This document shows, one piece after another, positions 25,011 through 50,099 of a stretch of 64,000 bases of DNA. Each line of letters begins with the position of its first letter. The stretch's first letter is position 1. Source of the DNA: Pyrrhosoma nymphula (Eukaryota; Arthropoda; Insecta; Odonata; Coenagrionidae); the NCBI GenBank assembly GCA_963573305.1, contig OY754331.1, positions 94,045,434-94,109,433 on the forward strand. The letters run 5' to 3'. A program made the translations under genes and the position numbers. The notes beneath the pieces are model-generated. The model saw only the letters and a list, made by a program, of their open reading frames with translations, had not been told where the DNA came from and did no database searches.

Positions 25011-25520
25011 TGCATAAAACACGAACAAAACAAACATTCTTTTATTTTGTGGGTTTGAGTCACTGGGTGTGAGTTCATTTTTAAAAAATTCCGCAACAGA
25101 GTTAAAATTTCCTATTTGTTAATGACAGGGAGGTTTCAAGCAGTGGGGGGCTTGTCAAATATGATGTCATTTAGATTAGGTCCATTTTAACTGTACCTTC
25201 TTATCTCCATCTATTGTTAACTTTTGGTATTTACGAAGGCTTGCTGCTCTTTTGCAGAATAATGAGCCGGAAGAACGTCACAAAAATTTAACGAAGAATG
25301 TCATTGGCGTATCATTCACTCGCCGATTGACTTTACTCCACCCCAATTCGGAGCTTGGGTTGGCTCCGATGAATTACATAATACGATCGGGAGCTAATTC
25401 TGGGGGAGAGCCGAAGTTCCAAGCTCCAGAGCTTCGAGTTTACTTAACAGACCCCGTGGAATCGTTGCAATCACAATCAAGTACAGAAAAAAAACAATAT
25501 TTTTCAATGCATTGAATATA
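25011..25520. other. Region beyond the peroxidase 3' end
   Basis: An 87-codon plus-strand frame (25,252-25,515) opposes the end of the peroxidase gene. It has no recognised domain and is probably a chance frame. The sequence GGAGCTTGGGTTGG...GGAGCTAATTC...CCAAGCTCCAGAGCTTCG is locally repetitive. Confidence 0.3.
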
Positions 25521-25524
25521 CATA

Positions 25525-25530
25525 TTTATT
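25525..25530 (-). terminator. Polyadenylation signal AATAAA of the peroxidase gene
   Basis: TTTATT on the plus strand is AATAAA on the gene strand, 120 bases after the TAA stop at 25,650. This is a normal distance for an insect 3' untranslated region. Cleavage would fall near 25,500-25,515. Confidence 0.6.
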
Positions 25531-25649
25531 GCATCAAGAACTCATATATACAGTAGGGATAAATCTTGTTTTAAGCTTACAGTTCTAGGTCCAATCCAGT
25601 GAGTCATAATTATTATGTGAACAAATAATGTTGGCAATTTTGTTTTAAC

Positions 25650-40074
<14,425 letters not shown>

Positions 40075-41527
40075 GATGGATCTGCAAAAGAAAAGAAAAT
40101 GTCTTAAAAATGTACTTTAATGAAATAGCACAACCATGGTTTACGGAAAGGCTTATTACAAAACACTGCATAACGCTGAAGTTTGACTTTTATGCTGAAA
40201 TATTTACGAAAATGGTATTTAACTCATTCAAGAGGCAAAAATAGAAGTTGAATCAATTGAGCTAATATTTGGAGTACATTTTTATTCGTGTGGTTACAGC
40301 GTAGCTATGTGGTCGTTTTTCTTCTTTGAATTAAGAGCACACGTGTACGTTTCTCTGGTTTAGTTGAACTCTCGTTTGGGGTCATATTCCCCTACATTAC
40401 CCCAAAGTTATAAAAAGAATTTATTGTTTTACTTGTAATTAATTCCTGCCTCTTTGATTGAGTCAATCATTAAGATTGAGTTTTCAGGATTTCTGTTAGA
40501 AACATTTTTCGGCTAAAAGGTTTTTTTTTTCATTTTATCTAACTATCTTTCCGGTTATGGTAAATATTCTCCGAAACATCGAGTAGCTTTGAAGTGGATA
40601 GTTTGTCGGTTTACCTGATAAAGTTTATTTCATCGGGATTTTAGTCGGATTTCAGCTAAAATATCAGGATATAGGAAGCAAATTTTGGTGTTTTAGAGCC
40701 TCGGGGATTAGCAAGATGTAAACCAGTAATTTATATTCAACTTGGTATAATAATATTCTGAGCTTACTTCAACTTCCGCGCTTCGTATGGAATGAACCAA
40801 CGTTTATTGGTTCCATGGACGCATCATACTGGTCAAAGTGTACAGTAGGAAGCAAAAAGCGAAAGAAAATTTAATGAATCACTCGGGCAAGCAGAAGAAA
40901 ACATTCCGAGAGGAAGTTTTTCTATGGTTAATTCAGTCCAAAAAATGAAAAATCAGGTGTATATATTTATATCTCTTAGAAATACTGCTTTCAGTAATGG
41001 CATTCCTAAGCTAAGAAACAATAATATTTGACCCCCAGCGATTCCGATTATTCGACAAATCAGCTTTGTTAATTGAGATCATTTCCACTAGCCAACCGTC
41101 TACGCCATTTTGAGTTAATTTTACGCATTTTTACCGAAATGCCTGCATCAAATTGCCACCAACATGAAAAATAAGACAAATTGGTGATTCTTATTACTCT
41201 ATTACTTTCGAATACACGCGTCTCATAGAGTTCTTTTTCGCAAAAATCACGTGTGCGATTGTAAAAAAATGCCTATTTTTCCTTTGCTTTACACATTCTT
41301 GCCTATTAGCCGTATAAAATTCCTTTTAATTTGCAAAAAAATAAGGCGAAAAAATAATTCATTTAAGACGATCAGGAAGAATGCGCATTTTATATAAGTT
41401 ATGCGAGTATGAATAAAATAAAATTTACTTCATTCTGCGCTGGATATCATTCTAAAAACAAGAATGTATCCTGTAAAATCCTAAAAAAGTATAAAAGTGT
41501 GAAGTATTTCAACGCCAAAGTACTTGC

Positions 41528-41695
41528 CTCTTGGTTGTCCACCTCTGGTAGTATAATGTAGGTCCCGGGCCGTCGTCCGGTATGGCGACAGGCGACGGTA
41601 CTTTTGTTATTGGTTGGCGTCCGAAAGGCAGCGGACGGCAGTATTCCCCCCTGCTGGTTTCAACTCGAACTCCTGCTAGTTGCTCAAGTGACACA
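41528..41695 (-). other. Probable 5' untranslated exon of the pseudoperoxidase gene
   Basis: The region downstream of the TATA box contains no ATG up to a splice-like AAGAG|GCAAGT at 41,528. This is a GC-type donor with otherwise perfect consensus. Splicing to the CTTTTGCAG acceptor before 40,081 removes about 1.45 kb and places the leader directly before the start codon. The exon is more GC-rich than its surroundings. An ordinary donor (CAA|GTACTT) four bases further is a weaker alternative. Confidence 0.5.
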
Positions 41696-41718
41696 GGCCT
41701 ACTCCTTTCTGGTTCTCC

Positions 41719-41726
41719 CTTTTATA
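41719..41726 (-). promoter_or_regulatory. TATA box of the pseudoperoxidase gene
   Basis: TATAAAAG on the gene strand, about 30-36 bases upstream of GTGTCACTTG, whose TCACTT resembles an arthropod initiator. It is placed correctly ahead of the ATG-free leader exon. A strong TATA box suggests tissue- or stage-restricted expression, which is common for secreted cuticle, egg-shell and immune proteins; this is inference. Confidence 0.6.
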
Positions 41727-44700
41727 CTCCACCGAGCCACTCCGAGACTGCTTCCGGTCAATGACGCCCGATAGATACTCGTTGAAAGCCACGAAGCGCG
41801 GTCTCACCGAATCCGATAACAAGTATTTAAGATATTTCGCCTTGAATAATTATCAAGTTGGCTCTTTTACATTTGCTAAATGATATTTCGGGGTATAATT
41901 ATTTCACTGCCGCTTTTTTCATATCAGCAGAGAAAGAAAAACTTCGAAAGAGTCAACAAAACCCAAACTTTAAACATTATTTTTTGTGGCAGTTTAAACT
42001 TAATTTCATGGGGTCAAAGAGGACAATAGATGAAGTAGAGGAGAAAATAGAAATTTGTATGATCCAAAAATCGCGTTTTTGCAATTAAATGACAAATAAT
42101 GCCAACCTTTCTGGGAAAATAAGTGGTTAGGAAATGAAGGCACCAATCTATCTCATCTTTTTGGGATTATCTCAAATTACTGCATTTGTCGACGTTATCA
42201 TAGGCCAAAGAAGACAGTAGATGGTGGACCTTGACGTACGACAGTAAAGTTGTTTTTTTGCGAAATGTAATGGATAATGCAATGAATTTTAGGAAATTAT
42301 TTCCATTTTTCTAGATAAACCATTACGACATCACGGCAATGTCCCAACTAAAAACTAAGTTATCGGCTAATTGATTGCACAACTATTCCATTCAATATGG
42401 CCGATTGAGCATTTTAATGTCTTTAACATTCCCCTCTGTTATCGTAACGTATAATTCCAACTATTCTCTTCTTAAAGCTAAGCACATCAAAATAATTTGG
42501 TTTAATATTAAGGGTACTGATGTTTACTCGTCAGACTGGAAAAAAATTATTCATTCAAAATATATTCGTCAACTCTACTGCATTTTTAGTGTCTGAAATT
42601 CCAGTAAATATAACATGACACAGGAGAAAGTAATTTTTGAACAGCACAAACAAAAAGGTGGCATATCTAATTTTATTTGACGCAAGCTTGCGCTTGGGAA
42701 GCTTTTAAATAGGTAATGATACATAGGCGTATCAAAAATTGTTTGACAAAAGGAATTTAATTTACCATGAAATCATTTAATTTTCATTCTGATAACAGAA
42801 TACAAGTTCGCCTAACATTTAATGACCACGAAAATAATTTATATTTTTTACAGTGAGTACATTTTTTGTCTTCTGATAAACCGTGGGAAAAATTGAACAT
42901 TATAGAAAAGCTTCGAGTTCCATGAAAAAACTATAAATTCTTGTATAAAGTATAACATTCTTGTGATATATTAACATCTCACACACATGTATTGATAAGC
43001 TGCGACTGGTTTTTTAGTATAAGTTGTGTAGCTTTACCGAATGGCATCTTTCCTTGTTCCAATAATGCATTCAACAATTGCAAAATATAATTAGAATCCA
43101 CGAATTTTGATAGAATTAAAAAATATAACCGGTAAGTGTGCGTGCTTTATTGAAGGTATGACAATTTTTGCTTTCTTTCTTGAGTTATCACCATCACCAT
43201 TGCATCCTATGAATGATTCGTGCTTGAGGTTTATCATTCACTGGATTTTTACTCAATTCCGGAATTTATTCCTTTTCCTGAATAATTTGATTTAGGAAAT
43301 TAAATTTATTTTATTTATAATATGTTGAAAGTTAAATTATTATGAAAAGAAGAGGACATAGTTACTCTTTATACCACTTTGCATCAGTTCTTTATTCTAC
43401 CTAACGGGAGAAAAATTAAATAATTATGATATACGTTCAACTTTACGGTCACAGAAAAAAGTTTTCCCTCAATGCTCATATATTATATAAGGTAGTTGAA
43501 TATTATTTAATCTTGGTCATTGCCTGTACCGTTTTCATCGGGACTAATTTCAGAAAATTCTTAGGTAAACATTACTGCACTTTTTCCCAAAATTAACATC
43601 GAAAAACTGCTGAATTGAGTTCACGCGCAATACAATCGATTTACGCTCTTATTTATACCTAAAAGTGTTAAATAGTCCACATTAGCATCTTTATTTATTC
43701 TCGTAAATTATTTTTTTGAGACGTCAAATTAATCGCCAAAATAGGCTAATAAATGCATTGCTTACGTGTTTGGGAAATAACTTCTCATTTATTGGCTCTA
43801 AAATAAAGTGTTAAACGAAATTTAAATGATGCAGACAAGTGATCCTAGCAAACATTAAAGGCAATGTGCGGAAAAAAAATTTACAATGAAAATGTTATCA
43901 ATATTATCATTTTTATAAAAAAAATTTCGCTTGGAAAATAAATATTATGTATCTGTTGCAGTTATCTCTAATATTCAATGTGAAAACACCTCCTTTGGAA
44001 AGAGAAACATATCTTATTTTCCAGTTTAACCTCTATGATATTTTCAATTTAACAAAACTGAAATTCTTAGAAGGTATGGTAAGTCGGTATAGTTTTCCGA
44101 CTCCACTGAGTGTTTCTGAAGTATTTTCCACTCTTGAAAATGTCAAGTTTAAACCGTGAGAGTGACTTGAACTGGATCTGCTTTGAACTGTTATTCTGAT
44201 TTATGTAAAAATGTGTCGTCTCATTCATTACTTAATTACTTAATTACTCACAACGTTTGTGGCATGGATCACGTATGAATGATGTTTCATTTTGATCTTG
44301 GAGAGCTATTTGAACGATGCCTAAAAATATGATGCCACATAAAAACATGCCGTATCCTGTTTATATAATAGCTATGTGGTGACTGAAGCAAAACCTTTTT
44401 GTTTTTTCAAAGCCACAAGAATTTTATGAACAACCGGCGTATTTTATGTTTAAATTTTCCTATTTGAGTCATTTTCATGTACCCATTTGTTGTACTTTAA
44501 TTCATATTTTTCGTGGATTCCTTGCAGTTTTTGTTGAGTCCTATCAATGTGGTGGATTTCCGGGAAATTGCGCTATTAATTTTAAGTAGAGGATCCCGTT
44601 TAAGCGTGATTGTGAAGTAATAATCATTTTTAAACTAGGGAACGTGAGCTCTAAGGCCTCTTAAAGTTACAAGCTATAAAATTATCCCTCGTCTTTTCTT

Positions 44701-44790
44701 GTTTTTGTGCCGTTTCTTGACAACGCTCTTTTGAGCTAGATTCTCCCAGAAGTTGGGCCCATTGAGTGTGTGAATGAGTGAGCTCTTGAG
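41727..44790. other. Upstream flank of the pseudoperoxidase gene
   Basis: AT-rich with no recognised gene. Bases 42,380-42,460 (attcaatatgg, attttaatg, attcccct, gttatcg) are a diverged copy of 53,790-53,880. Confidence 0.4.
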
Positions 44791-44797
44791 TGCTTGT

Positions 44798-44952
44798 GAG
44801 TGTGTTAGTGTTCACAACCAAGGCATCCTTAGCTGGGTTTCATTAGCCCAGCAAAGAATCCCTCTTTGGGTTGAGTGTGTGAGTGTTCATAACCCATTGG
44901 CATCCTTAGCAGGGTCTCATCAGCCCAGCGAAGTATCCCTATTGGGGTTGAT
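44798..44952 (+). repeat. Two tandem copies of a 77-base repeat
   Basis: GGCATCCTTAGC occurs at 44,822 and 44,899. Around it, TGAGTGTG, GTTCA, TCATxAGCCCAGC, AATCCCT and TTGGGGTTGA repeat in the same order with about 15% difference. A third, partial start (GTGTGTCTGTGGTTG) follows. Surroundings are rich in GTGAGTG. Function unknown. Confidence 0.75.
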
Positions 44953-46362
44953 TGTGTGTGTCTGTGGTTGTCCCTGGCGAGGAAGTAACATTCCCGTAAA
45001 CCACCACAGGGGTTTTTCTGGTCGAGAGGTTGTGGTTGGTCACTGGCGTGGATTTCCCCCCATTTTTTCCCGCAAACCAACACAGCAATTGTGGCGTATT
45101 TTTGACGAGTGGTGTCAATTTATTACGGCCATTGGAGAATTTTATACCTTGTAATAATCATTTTATCTGGAACTATTGCAGAGGAAGTAGTCTTCAGAGT
45201 AAAAGAGTATGTAAGGTGTCCCATTATAGATTCTCGATCAGAACCAAGGCAATTTAGTGCATTCTGACTCATTAATTCATATCTTGATGAAAAGAAGTTT
45301 ATGGGACTTTGCCCGTTCTCACCAAATCGGGCGTTATTGTTTTGACAGTTCAAACTGCTGTGTTGGACATTTTAGCTATCAGGGCCTTCAAGAAAGTGTC
45401 CATTACGCATTTTAAATTAGTATTTTTTCAAAAGTGGCTAAGAGATGTATTATTTCCAAGGTGAAATTCAAACACATTACGAGATAGCAGCCCAATTTTC
45501 CAAACCGGCTCAACTCGAATCACCTTGGTCTTTCATCGTTTTTGAGTGGAGCTTTCAAAAAATAATCATCTTACTTGTTTAACCTCGTATACTTGGAATT
45601 TTTTGCACTTTAAAAGCGCAAAAATTATCTTTAAAAAACTTCAGAGGTATAAAAAGTGAATGTGGTAGCCTCTTTAGGGAAATTAGTTTATTTTTTTCCC
45701 TGAGGATTAGGAAAGTAGAATATGCCTTATCCGTATCGTCTCTTTGTGATATAAAGACTTTTTGACTTGGGAAAAGACTTTTCATTAATGAGCGTGACAA
45801 CGAAATGTGTTGTCACGTCAATGCGCACTTTTGTCTTCTGCCGACTTCTGTTTTCGCTGCGCAGAAGTTTCGCCGATATCTGCCCTCGAAAGCCGCATAC
45901 CACTTAAATGTTTGAGAGACAACTCAATACAGGAACGGGTGCTGGCGTGAGCCCATAGATCAAAGAATAGATGACACGGTGACACATGATAGTTAAGCCT
46001 GTTTTTCTGAAAAATGAGCTTACACCTAACACGGCTATCGTGCGCAAAATATCCATAAAATTTATGAATAATGCAATTCTTTTTTTAAATTATTTCCATT
46101 TTGTATTTTTATAGAAAAAATATGGTACCGCGTGCTACCAGCCCTGCTACATGAACGGAAGGAACAACCATTACTCATAAGAATGTTTCGTCATGCATCC
46201 CTTCCTTTGAGCTACGAATTTGACGTGGTGGAAGTGTTTGCGCGTTCCAATGGCCCCAAGACTGGCAGGAGGTATCACTATTGCTCCTCAGAGTGCCACC
46301 CATTCCAGATAGTTTGAAGGGTAGGAGCCAGACGAAAGGTAGTTTCGTAGTGGTGTAGCATT
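44953..46362. other. Intergenic, one GC-richer open frame
   Basis: The plus-strand frame at 46,132-46,317 stands out by composition and ends FARSNGPKTGRRYHYCSSEC then a stop, just left of the hAT insertion. It is not recognised. The rest shows nothing identifiable. Confidence 0.35.
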
Positions 46363-46766
46363 AAAAATACTAGGGATGGGCAGACACCGAAAATTAGATA
46401 CTCTATTCTCGATACCAAAATTTTTACGATACTGTTAATTTTCGATACTCGATCCTTTCACCCCTTAAGTAAATTAACTCATATATTGATAGGAATTATG
46501 GCTTTAACAATAACACTATTCCATAAATCAAATAATTATAATAAGGAATCCATTTGGGTGGAAATTTTCAACCATTTATGTTGTCAACAAGTTAGTTAAA
46601 ATCTACCTTAACTGGTAGAGACCTAATTATAAAAAATATAATAATAACATAATCACATGATGAACAATATTCTTTAATGAACAAAAAATAATTATCTTTG
46701 CAATCCTTGGGTAAATATGCACCTATATACTTCTGCATGGCTTTAGGCAAGGTCTATTTTTTACAC

Positions 46767-46950
46767 TTAATTACTTTCAACCACATCCAAGTTTTTATTT
46801 GCAAAAATCAACATTCGGAATTCGTTTGGATCCAGTCTACTTCTTCTTTTATCCACAATGATTCCTGTTATTCTGAACAAACGTTCAGAATGTACGGTTG
46901 CGGGGCGTACTATGTTAGGTTCATTATCTGTGGCCCCATCAACAATTTTT
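46767..46950 (-). pseudogene. hAT transposase, C-terminal dimerisation region
   Basis: The minus strand reads PATVHSERLFRITG, then DKRRSRLDPNEFRMLIFANK and N-L-D-V-V, before a TAA at 46,767. It matches the hAT dimerisation signature S-E-R-x-F-x-x-x-G...R-x-x-L-x-P-x-x-x-x-x-L-x-F-x-x-x-N. It directly follows the first catalytic block, so several hundred codons between them are deleted. Confidence 0.8.
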
Positions 46951-46960
46951 TAACAATGTC

Positions 46961-47182
46961 TCATTCTTTTAGAACTTGGAGTAACAAATCACTTATATTT
47001 TTACCCGTTTTAGGTTCATCTGGAATTGATATAACATCCAGGGCAAAGTGTTGTAGTTGAAAATCTCGATCAATGAAATTAGCAGTAATACTCAAGTAAC
47101 TATCATTGCAAGTCGAAGTCCACATATCAGAGGTAATACTAATCGATTCAATATTAATCTCTCCCAGCAACACAATTATCAT
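46961..47182 (-). pseudogene. hAT transposase, first catalytic block (frameshifted)
   Basis: SISITSDMWTSTCNDSYLSI, then TANFIDRDFQLQHFALDV. This is the hAT motif with the first catalytic Asp followed by W-T-S. It is in a different frame from the preceding segment, so a frameshift lies near 47,170. It ends at LLLQVLKE, after which the remaining catalytic core is absent. Confidence 0.85.
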
Positions 47183-47653
47183 AAATCCTTGGTATCACTT
47201 CATTTGAAAAGGTTTTTCTGGATGACAAGGCATAACGAGGCTCTAGATGTTTAAGAAGCATCTTGAAGCGTTTGTCTTCAATAATGCTGTTCGGTTGGTT
47301 ATCCATGAAAATCATTTTTCCAAGAAGCTCGGTGATTTTCTGCGCACGTCGATCACCAGGCTTGAAGACACTTTTCGTATCAATAAATTCCTGGAGTGAG
47401 GGCTGTGAAGTGTGAGTAAACCTAACAGACTGAAAATTATCAGATCTACGGTTAAGCCTACTTTCAGAACTGCTGCTAGTACTTGATGGACTGATTGCAA
47501 ATGGAGCTAAAGTATTTTGTTTTTCAAGTGACGAAGAAAAGTAGTCGCCGATCACATTAAAAGTGGAACTTGAAGGGCTAATCTCTTGATTTGTTAGAAA
47601 ATCTGGATCGTCAGCATTAACTTCCTCTACATTTACGTCAACCGAAAGTTCTT
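47154..47653 (-). pseudogene. hAT transposase, N-terminal/linker region
   Basis: The frame contains a Ser-rich stretch, then QPSLQEFIDTKSVFKPGD and RAQKITELLGKMIFMDNQP, then LLKHLEPRYALSSRKTFS. This is the usual hAT/ZBED sequence preceding the catalytic domain (I-x-x-M-I-x-x-D-x-x-P, L-x-P-x-Y-x-x-P-S-R). The upstream end is cut by the Penelope-like insertion and resumes beyond 49,008. Confidence 0.85.
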
Positions 47654-48998
47654 ATCACCTCTATTAGCAGAAATCTTCTTGGACAATTTCGAAAAAGAAT
47701 TATTTAAAGTCAACCACTCACTCTTGAAGAAAGTTCACTATTGGTTCCGTTACGTGGATGACATTTTGTGCCTATGGACAGGAACGAAACGCCAAGTGAA
47801 TAATTTTTTGAAAATATTAAATTCTCGACACGGAAACATAAAATTTACAGTTGAGCTCCAAGTCAATGACACATTAAATTTCCTTGATTTAACCATATCC
47901 ATTCAGGATGGCAAACACATGTTCGGTATCTATCGGAAACCAACATGTACTGATCATGTTATCCACGCCACCTCCAAACATCCCCCATGTCAGAAGCTAG
48001 CGGCCTTCCACAGCATGATCCACAGGGCCGTTAAAATCCCCCTCACCGAGGAAGAATACGGCAAAGAGATACGCATTATCAAATCAATAGCCGTAGCAAA
48101 CGGTTTCCCGGAGGCAATAATTAATAAAATAGAAGCTAAAAAGCAAAAAGTAACAGCCATCAGACAAATTTATTCAGTTGAACCAAAGAAAGCCCAACGC
48201 TGGCGAAAAATAAATTACATTGGGAATATTTCACTAAGATTAGGCAAATATCTGAAACACCTTGGCATCAAACCAGCCTTCCACAACGCAACAAACCTTA
48301 AATACTTACTCCCGAAAGTGAAAGACTCCATAAACACAATGGACCAAAGTGGCATTTACAGGCTAGAGTGCGCCGATTGCAAGGCATCATATTTTGGGCA
48401 GACTGGGAGAAGCCTGAGGACCCGAGCAGCCGAGCACAAGAAGGACTACGAGAAGAAGGAGGGGAAGTCACAGTTCGCGGCTCACCTCTTGGCTGAAGGA
48501 CATCAGGCTGACTTCATCCCGGAAATGACGCATAAGGAGAGCAAGGGGACCAGAATGGATATTTTGGAACAATTGTACATAATATCGGCCGTGAGGAGAA
48601 AAGAACGCATCACTAATGACCACGTTTTTCCCTTCCATTCCCCACTCCTCGACCTCCCGCAGTTAATCCCAAACAAACCCTCCCATCACCTTCGGTCAGT
48701 CATCCTCTCCCCCGCCCCCCCCTCTCCTCAGACCCACGCTCATCCCAAAACCTCCACCCCTTCCCTCACCCCCTCCTCCAGCCCACTCCTTCCCACCTGC
48801 ACACCCAAGGGTCATACAACGCCTTTTCCTCCACCCCCACCCTCCTTACCATTCCCCTCTCCCTCCCCCATGTGACCCTATATTGAGGGTTATCTATCTT
48901 GTAAGCAGTCCTGATGATGCTGCAGTGCAGTGAAACATGTTGGCTCAATAAATAATACTCTTCAGTGGAATAAGTGCAAAGTAATTTATTCTTTTCCT
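47654..48998 (+). mobile_element. Penelope-like retroelement, 5'-truncated, nested in the hAT element
   Basis: The insertion is bounded by direct copies of GAAAGTTCTT (47,644-47,653 and 48,999-49,008). Removing the insertion and one copy restores a continuous minus-strand hAT frame, so these are genuine target-site duplications. It encodes a reverse-transcriptase end and a GIY-YIG endonuclease. After the coding part comes an untranslated tail with CCTGATGATGCTGCAGTGC and TGAAACATGTTGG, a tail type typical of Penelope-like elements. It inserted after the hAT element was in place. Confidence 0.92.
47655..48875 (+). CDS. Penelope-like reverse transcriptase/GIY-YIG endonuclease, C-terminal part
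   Basis: About 406 uninterrupted codons. The frame opens at SPLLAEIFLDNFEKE, just upstream of the catalytic RYVDDIL box (about residue 35), then has the thumb region and IYRKPTCTDHVIHA. Near residues 230-285 is the GIY-YIG endonuclease of Penelope-like elements: GIYRLECADCKASYFGQTGR, then R-x-x-E-H, with the C-x2-C insertion characteristic of the group. The endonuclease nicks the target and the reverse transcriptase primes there. The end is a Pro/Ser-rich low-complexity tail (from 48,640). The first reverse-transcriptase motifs are missing through 5' truncation, so it is not functional alone, but the lack of stops suggests recent insertion. Confidence 0.92.
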   Translation, partial: SPLLAEIFLDNFEKELFKVNHSLLKKVHYWFRYVDDILCLWTGTKRQVNNFLKILNSRHGNIKFTVELQVNDTLNFLDLTISIQDGKHMFGIYRKPTCTDHVIHATSKHPPCQKLAAFHSMIHRAVKIPLTEEEYGKEIRIIKSIAVANGFPEAIINKIEAKKQKVTAIRQIYSVEPKKAQRWRKINYIGNISLRLGKYLKHLGIKPAFHNATNLKYLLPKVKDSINTMDQSGIYRLECADCKASYFGQTGRSLRTRAAEHKKDYEKKEGKSQFAAHLLAEGHQADFIPEMTHKESKGTRMDILEQLYIISAVRRKERITNDHVFPFHSPLLDLPQLIPNKPSHHLRSVILSPAPPSPQTHAHPKTSTPSLTPSSSPLLPTCTPKGHTTPFPPPPPSLPFPSPSPM

Positions 48999-49026
48999 GA
49001 AAGTTCTTGCCCACGTTGAGAGTGAA

Positions 49027-49170
49027 GTCTCATTCTCTTGGCATTTTCTGCTTATAAATCCAATCCGTGTTTTTTCTGAAGGTGCTTTTTAAGGTTGGTT
49101 GTGTTATGTGACTTACCACCGCGGGAAAAATAATTTTTACATATTGAACACTTCGCATTGTATTTCTTGT
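49027..49170 (-). pseudogene. BED zinc finger of the hAT transposase
   Basis: The minus strand reads KYNAKCSICKNYFSRGG, then HNTTNLKKHLQKKHG. The pattern C-x2-C ... N-L-x-x-H-L-x-x-x-H is the BED-type DNA-binding finger that opens hAT transposases. A TAA follows shortly after, so the frame is broken before the rest of the protein. Confidence 0.85.
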
Positions 49171-49939
49171 TGGGATATATCACAAAAAACCACCAGACGT
49201 CAGACATTGCGAAAGCCTAGTCACACCATCTGCTATAGGTTTGACGTAAAACAAACGTATGGTAGCACAGTTGATTTCCTGAGGACACAGATGTTTGATA
49301 CAGGTAGCTAAAAACTCACAACGTACCACGTGTGCCTAATACTACCGTACTCTCCACGATAGGCAGAGGATAATGAAGTGCATGCGTATTAATAAGCACG
49401 CGAATGAGTTCTTGAACACATGAACTACTTGCGGCGTACAGAATGTTATTTCATGTCACTAACTTAATTGTCATGATGAACTATATTTTTATTACTTTTC
49501 CTCGTTCCTAAGCTATGTATATACGAAGTGGACAGCGATGAGACATCGAAAATTGTTGGGTATACGCTAATTTTGCATCTTTATTCACTGTTTACGCATT
49601 CCTGTTTACTTTTCATTCCTGACGCTGCCTGGTGACGTCACATACAAGAGCTCGTTTACACGGTATATTTTTTTTCCATTCCATATTTTTGAGGCCACGG
49701 TCTGCAAAATATATCAGCCCCAGGATTGGCAATATGAAAATACAATAAAACTTCTACTGTTAGCTTCTGAAGGACCACTTCTACTTAAATATAAATGTAA
49801 AATTGACAAAATCTTAAGATTGTAAGAAATAAAAAATAATTTTTAATTGACATTGGGGCCCAAATAAGTGCTCGATACCACAGAGTATCGAGTGGTATCG
49901 AGGGATCGACTGGTATCGAATCCCATCCCTAAAAAATAC

Positions 49940-50099
49940 CGTTGGGAAGCGGTGATGGGAGTCCCTCCTAACTATAAAATACCCATAATATGAAAGTCAT
50001 TCTTAGATAATTGAATCCTGGCAACTACGGGACGCCACCCACTAGGGCGGGTGTCGTGCCCGGCAGCGGGGGAGGCAAGGCCTCCGCCGTCTTAATTAC
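49940..50099. other. Short spacer right of the hAT element
   Basis: A GC-rich patch GGCGGGTGTCGTGCCCGGCA near 50,045 may be the 5' leader of the LINE that follows. No gene. Confidence 0.35.

Larger units (their letters stand above)
46371..49931 (-). mobile_element. hAT-superfamily DNA transposon, internally deleted and interrupted by a Penelope-like element
   Basis: TAGGGATGGG at 46,371 and CCCATCCCTA ending at 49,931 are perfect 10-base terminal inverted repeats. The 8 bases AAAAATAC occur on both outer sides (46,363-46,370 and 49,932-49,939), the exact target duplication of hAT elements. Variants of GGTATCGA recur inside both ends as subterminal motifs. The gene inside runs on the minus strand: BED zinc finger (about 49.1 kb), a linker/N-terminal region (47.65-47.15 kb), a D-M-W-T-S block (47.1 kb), and the C-terminal dimerisation end (46.95-46.77 kb). 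Most of the catalytic core is missing, and frameshifts are present. The element is 3,561 bases including the inserted 1,345-base Penelope-like copy. Confidence 0.92.
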
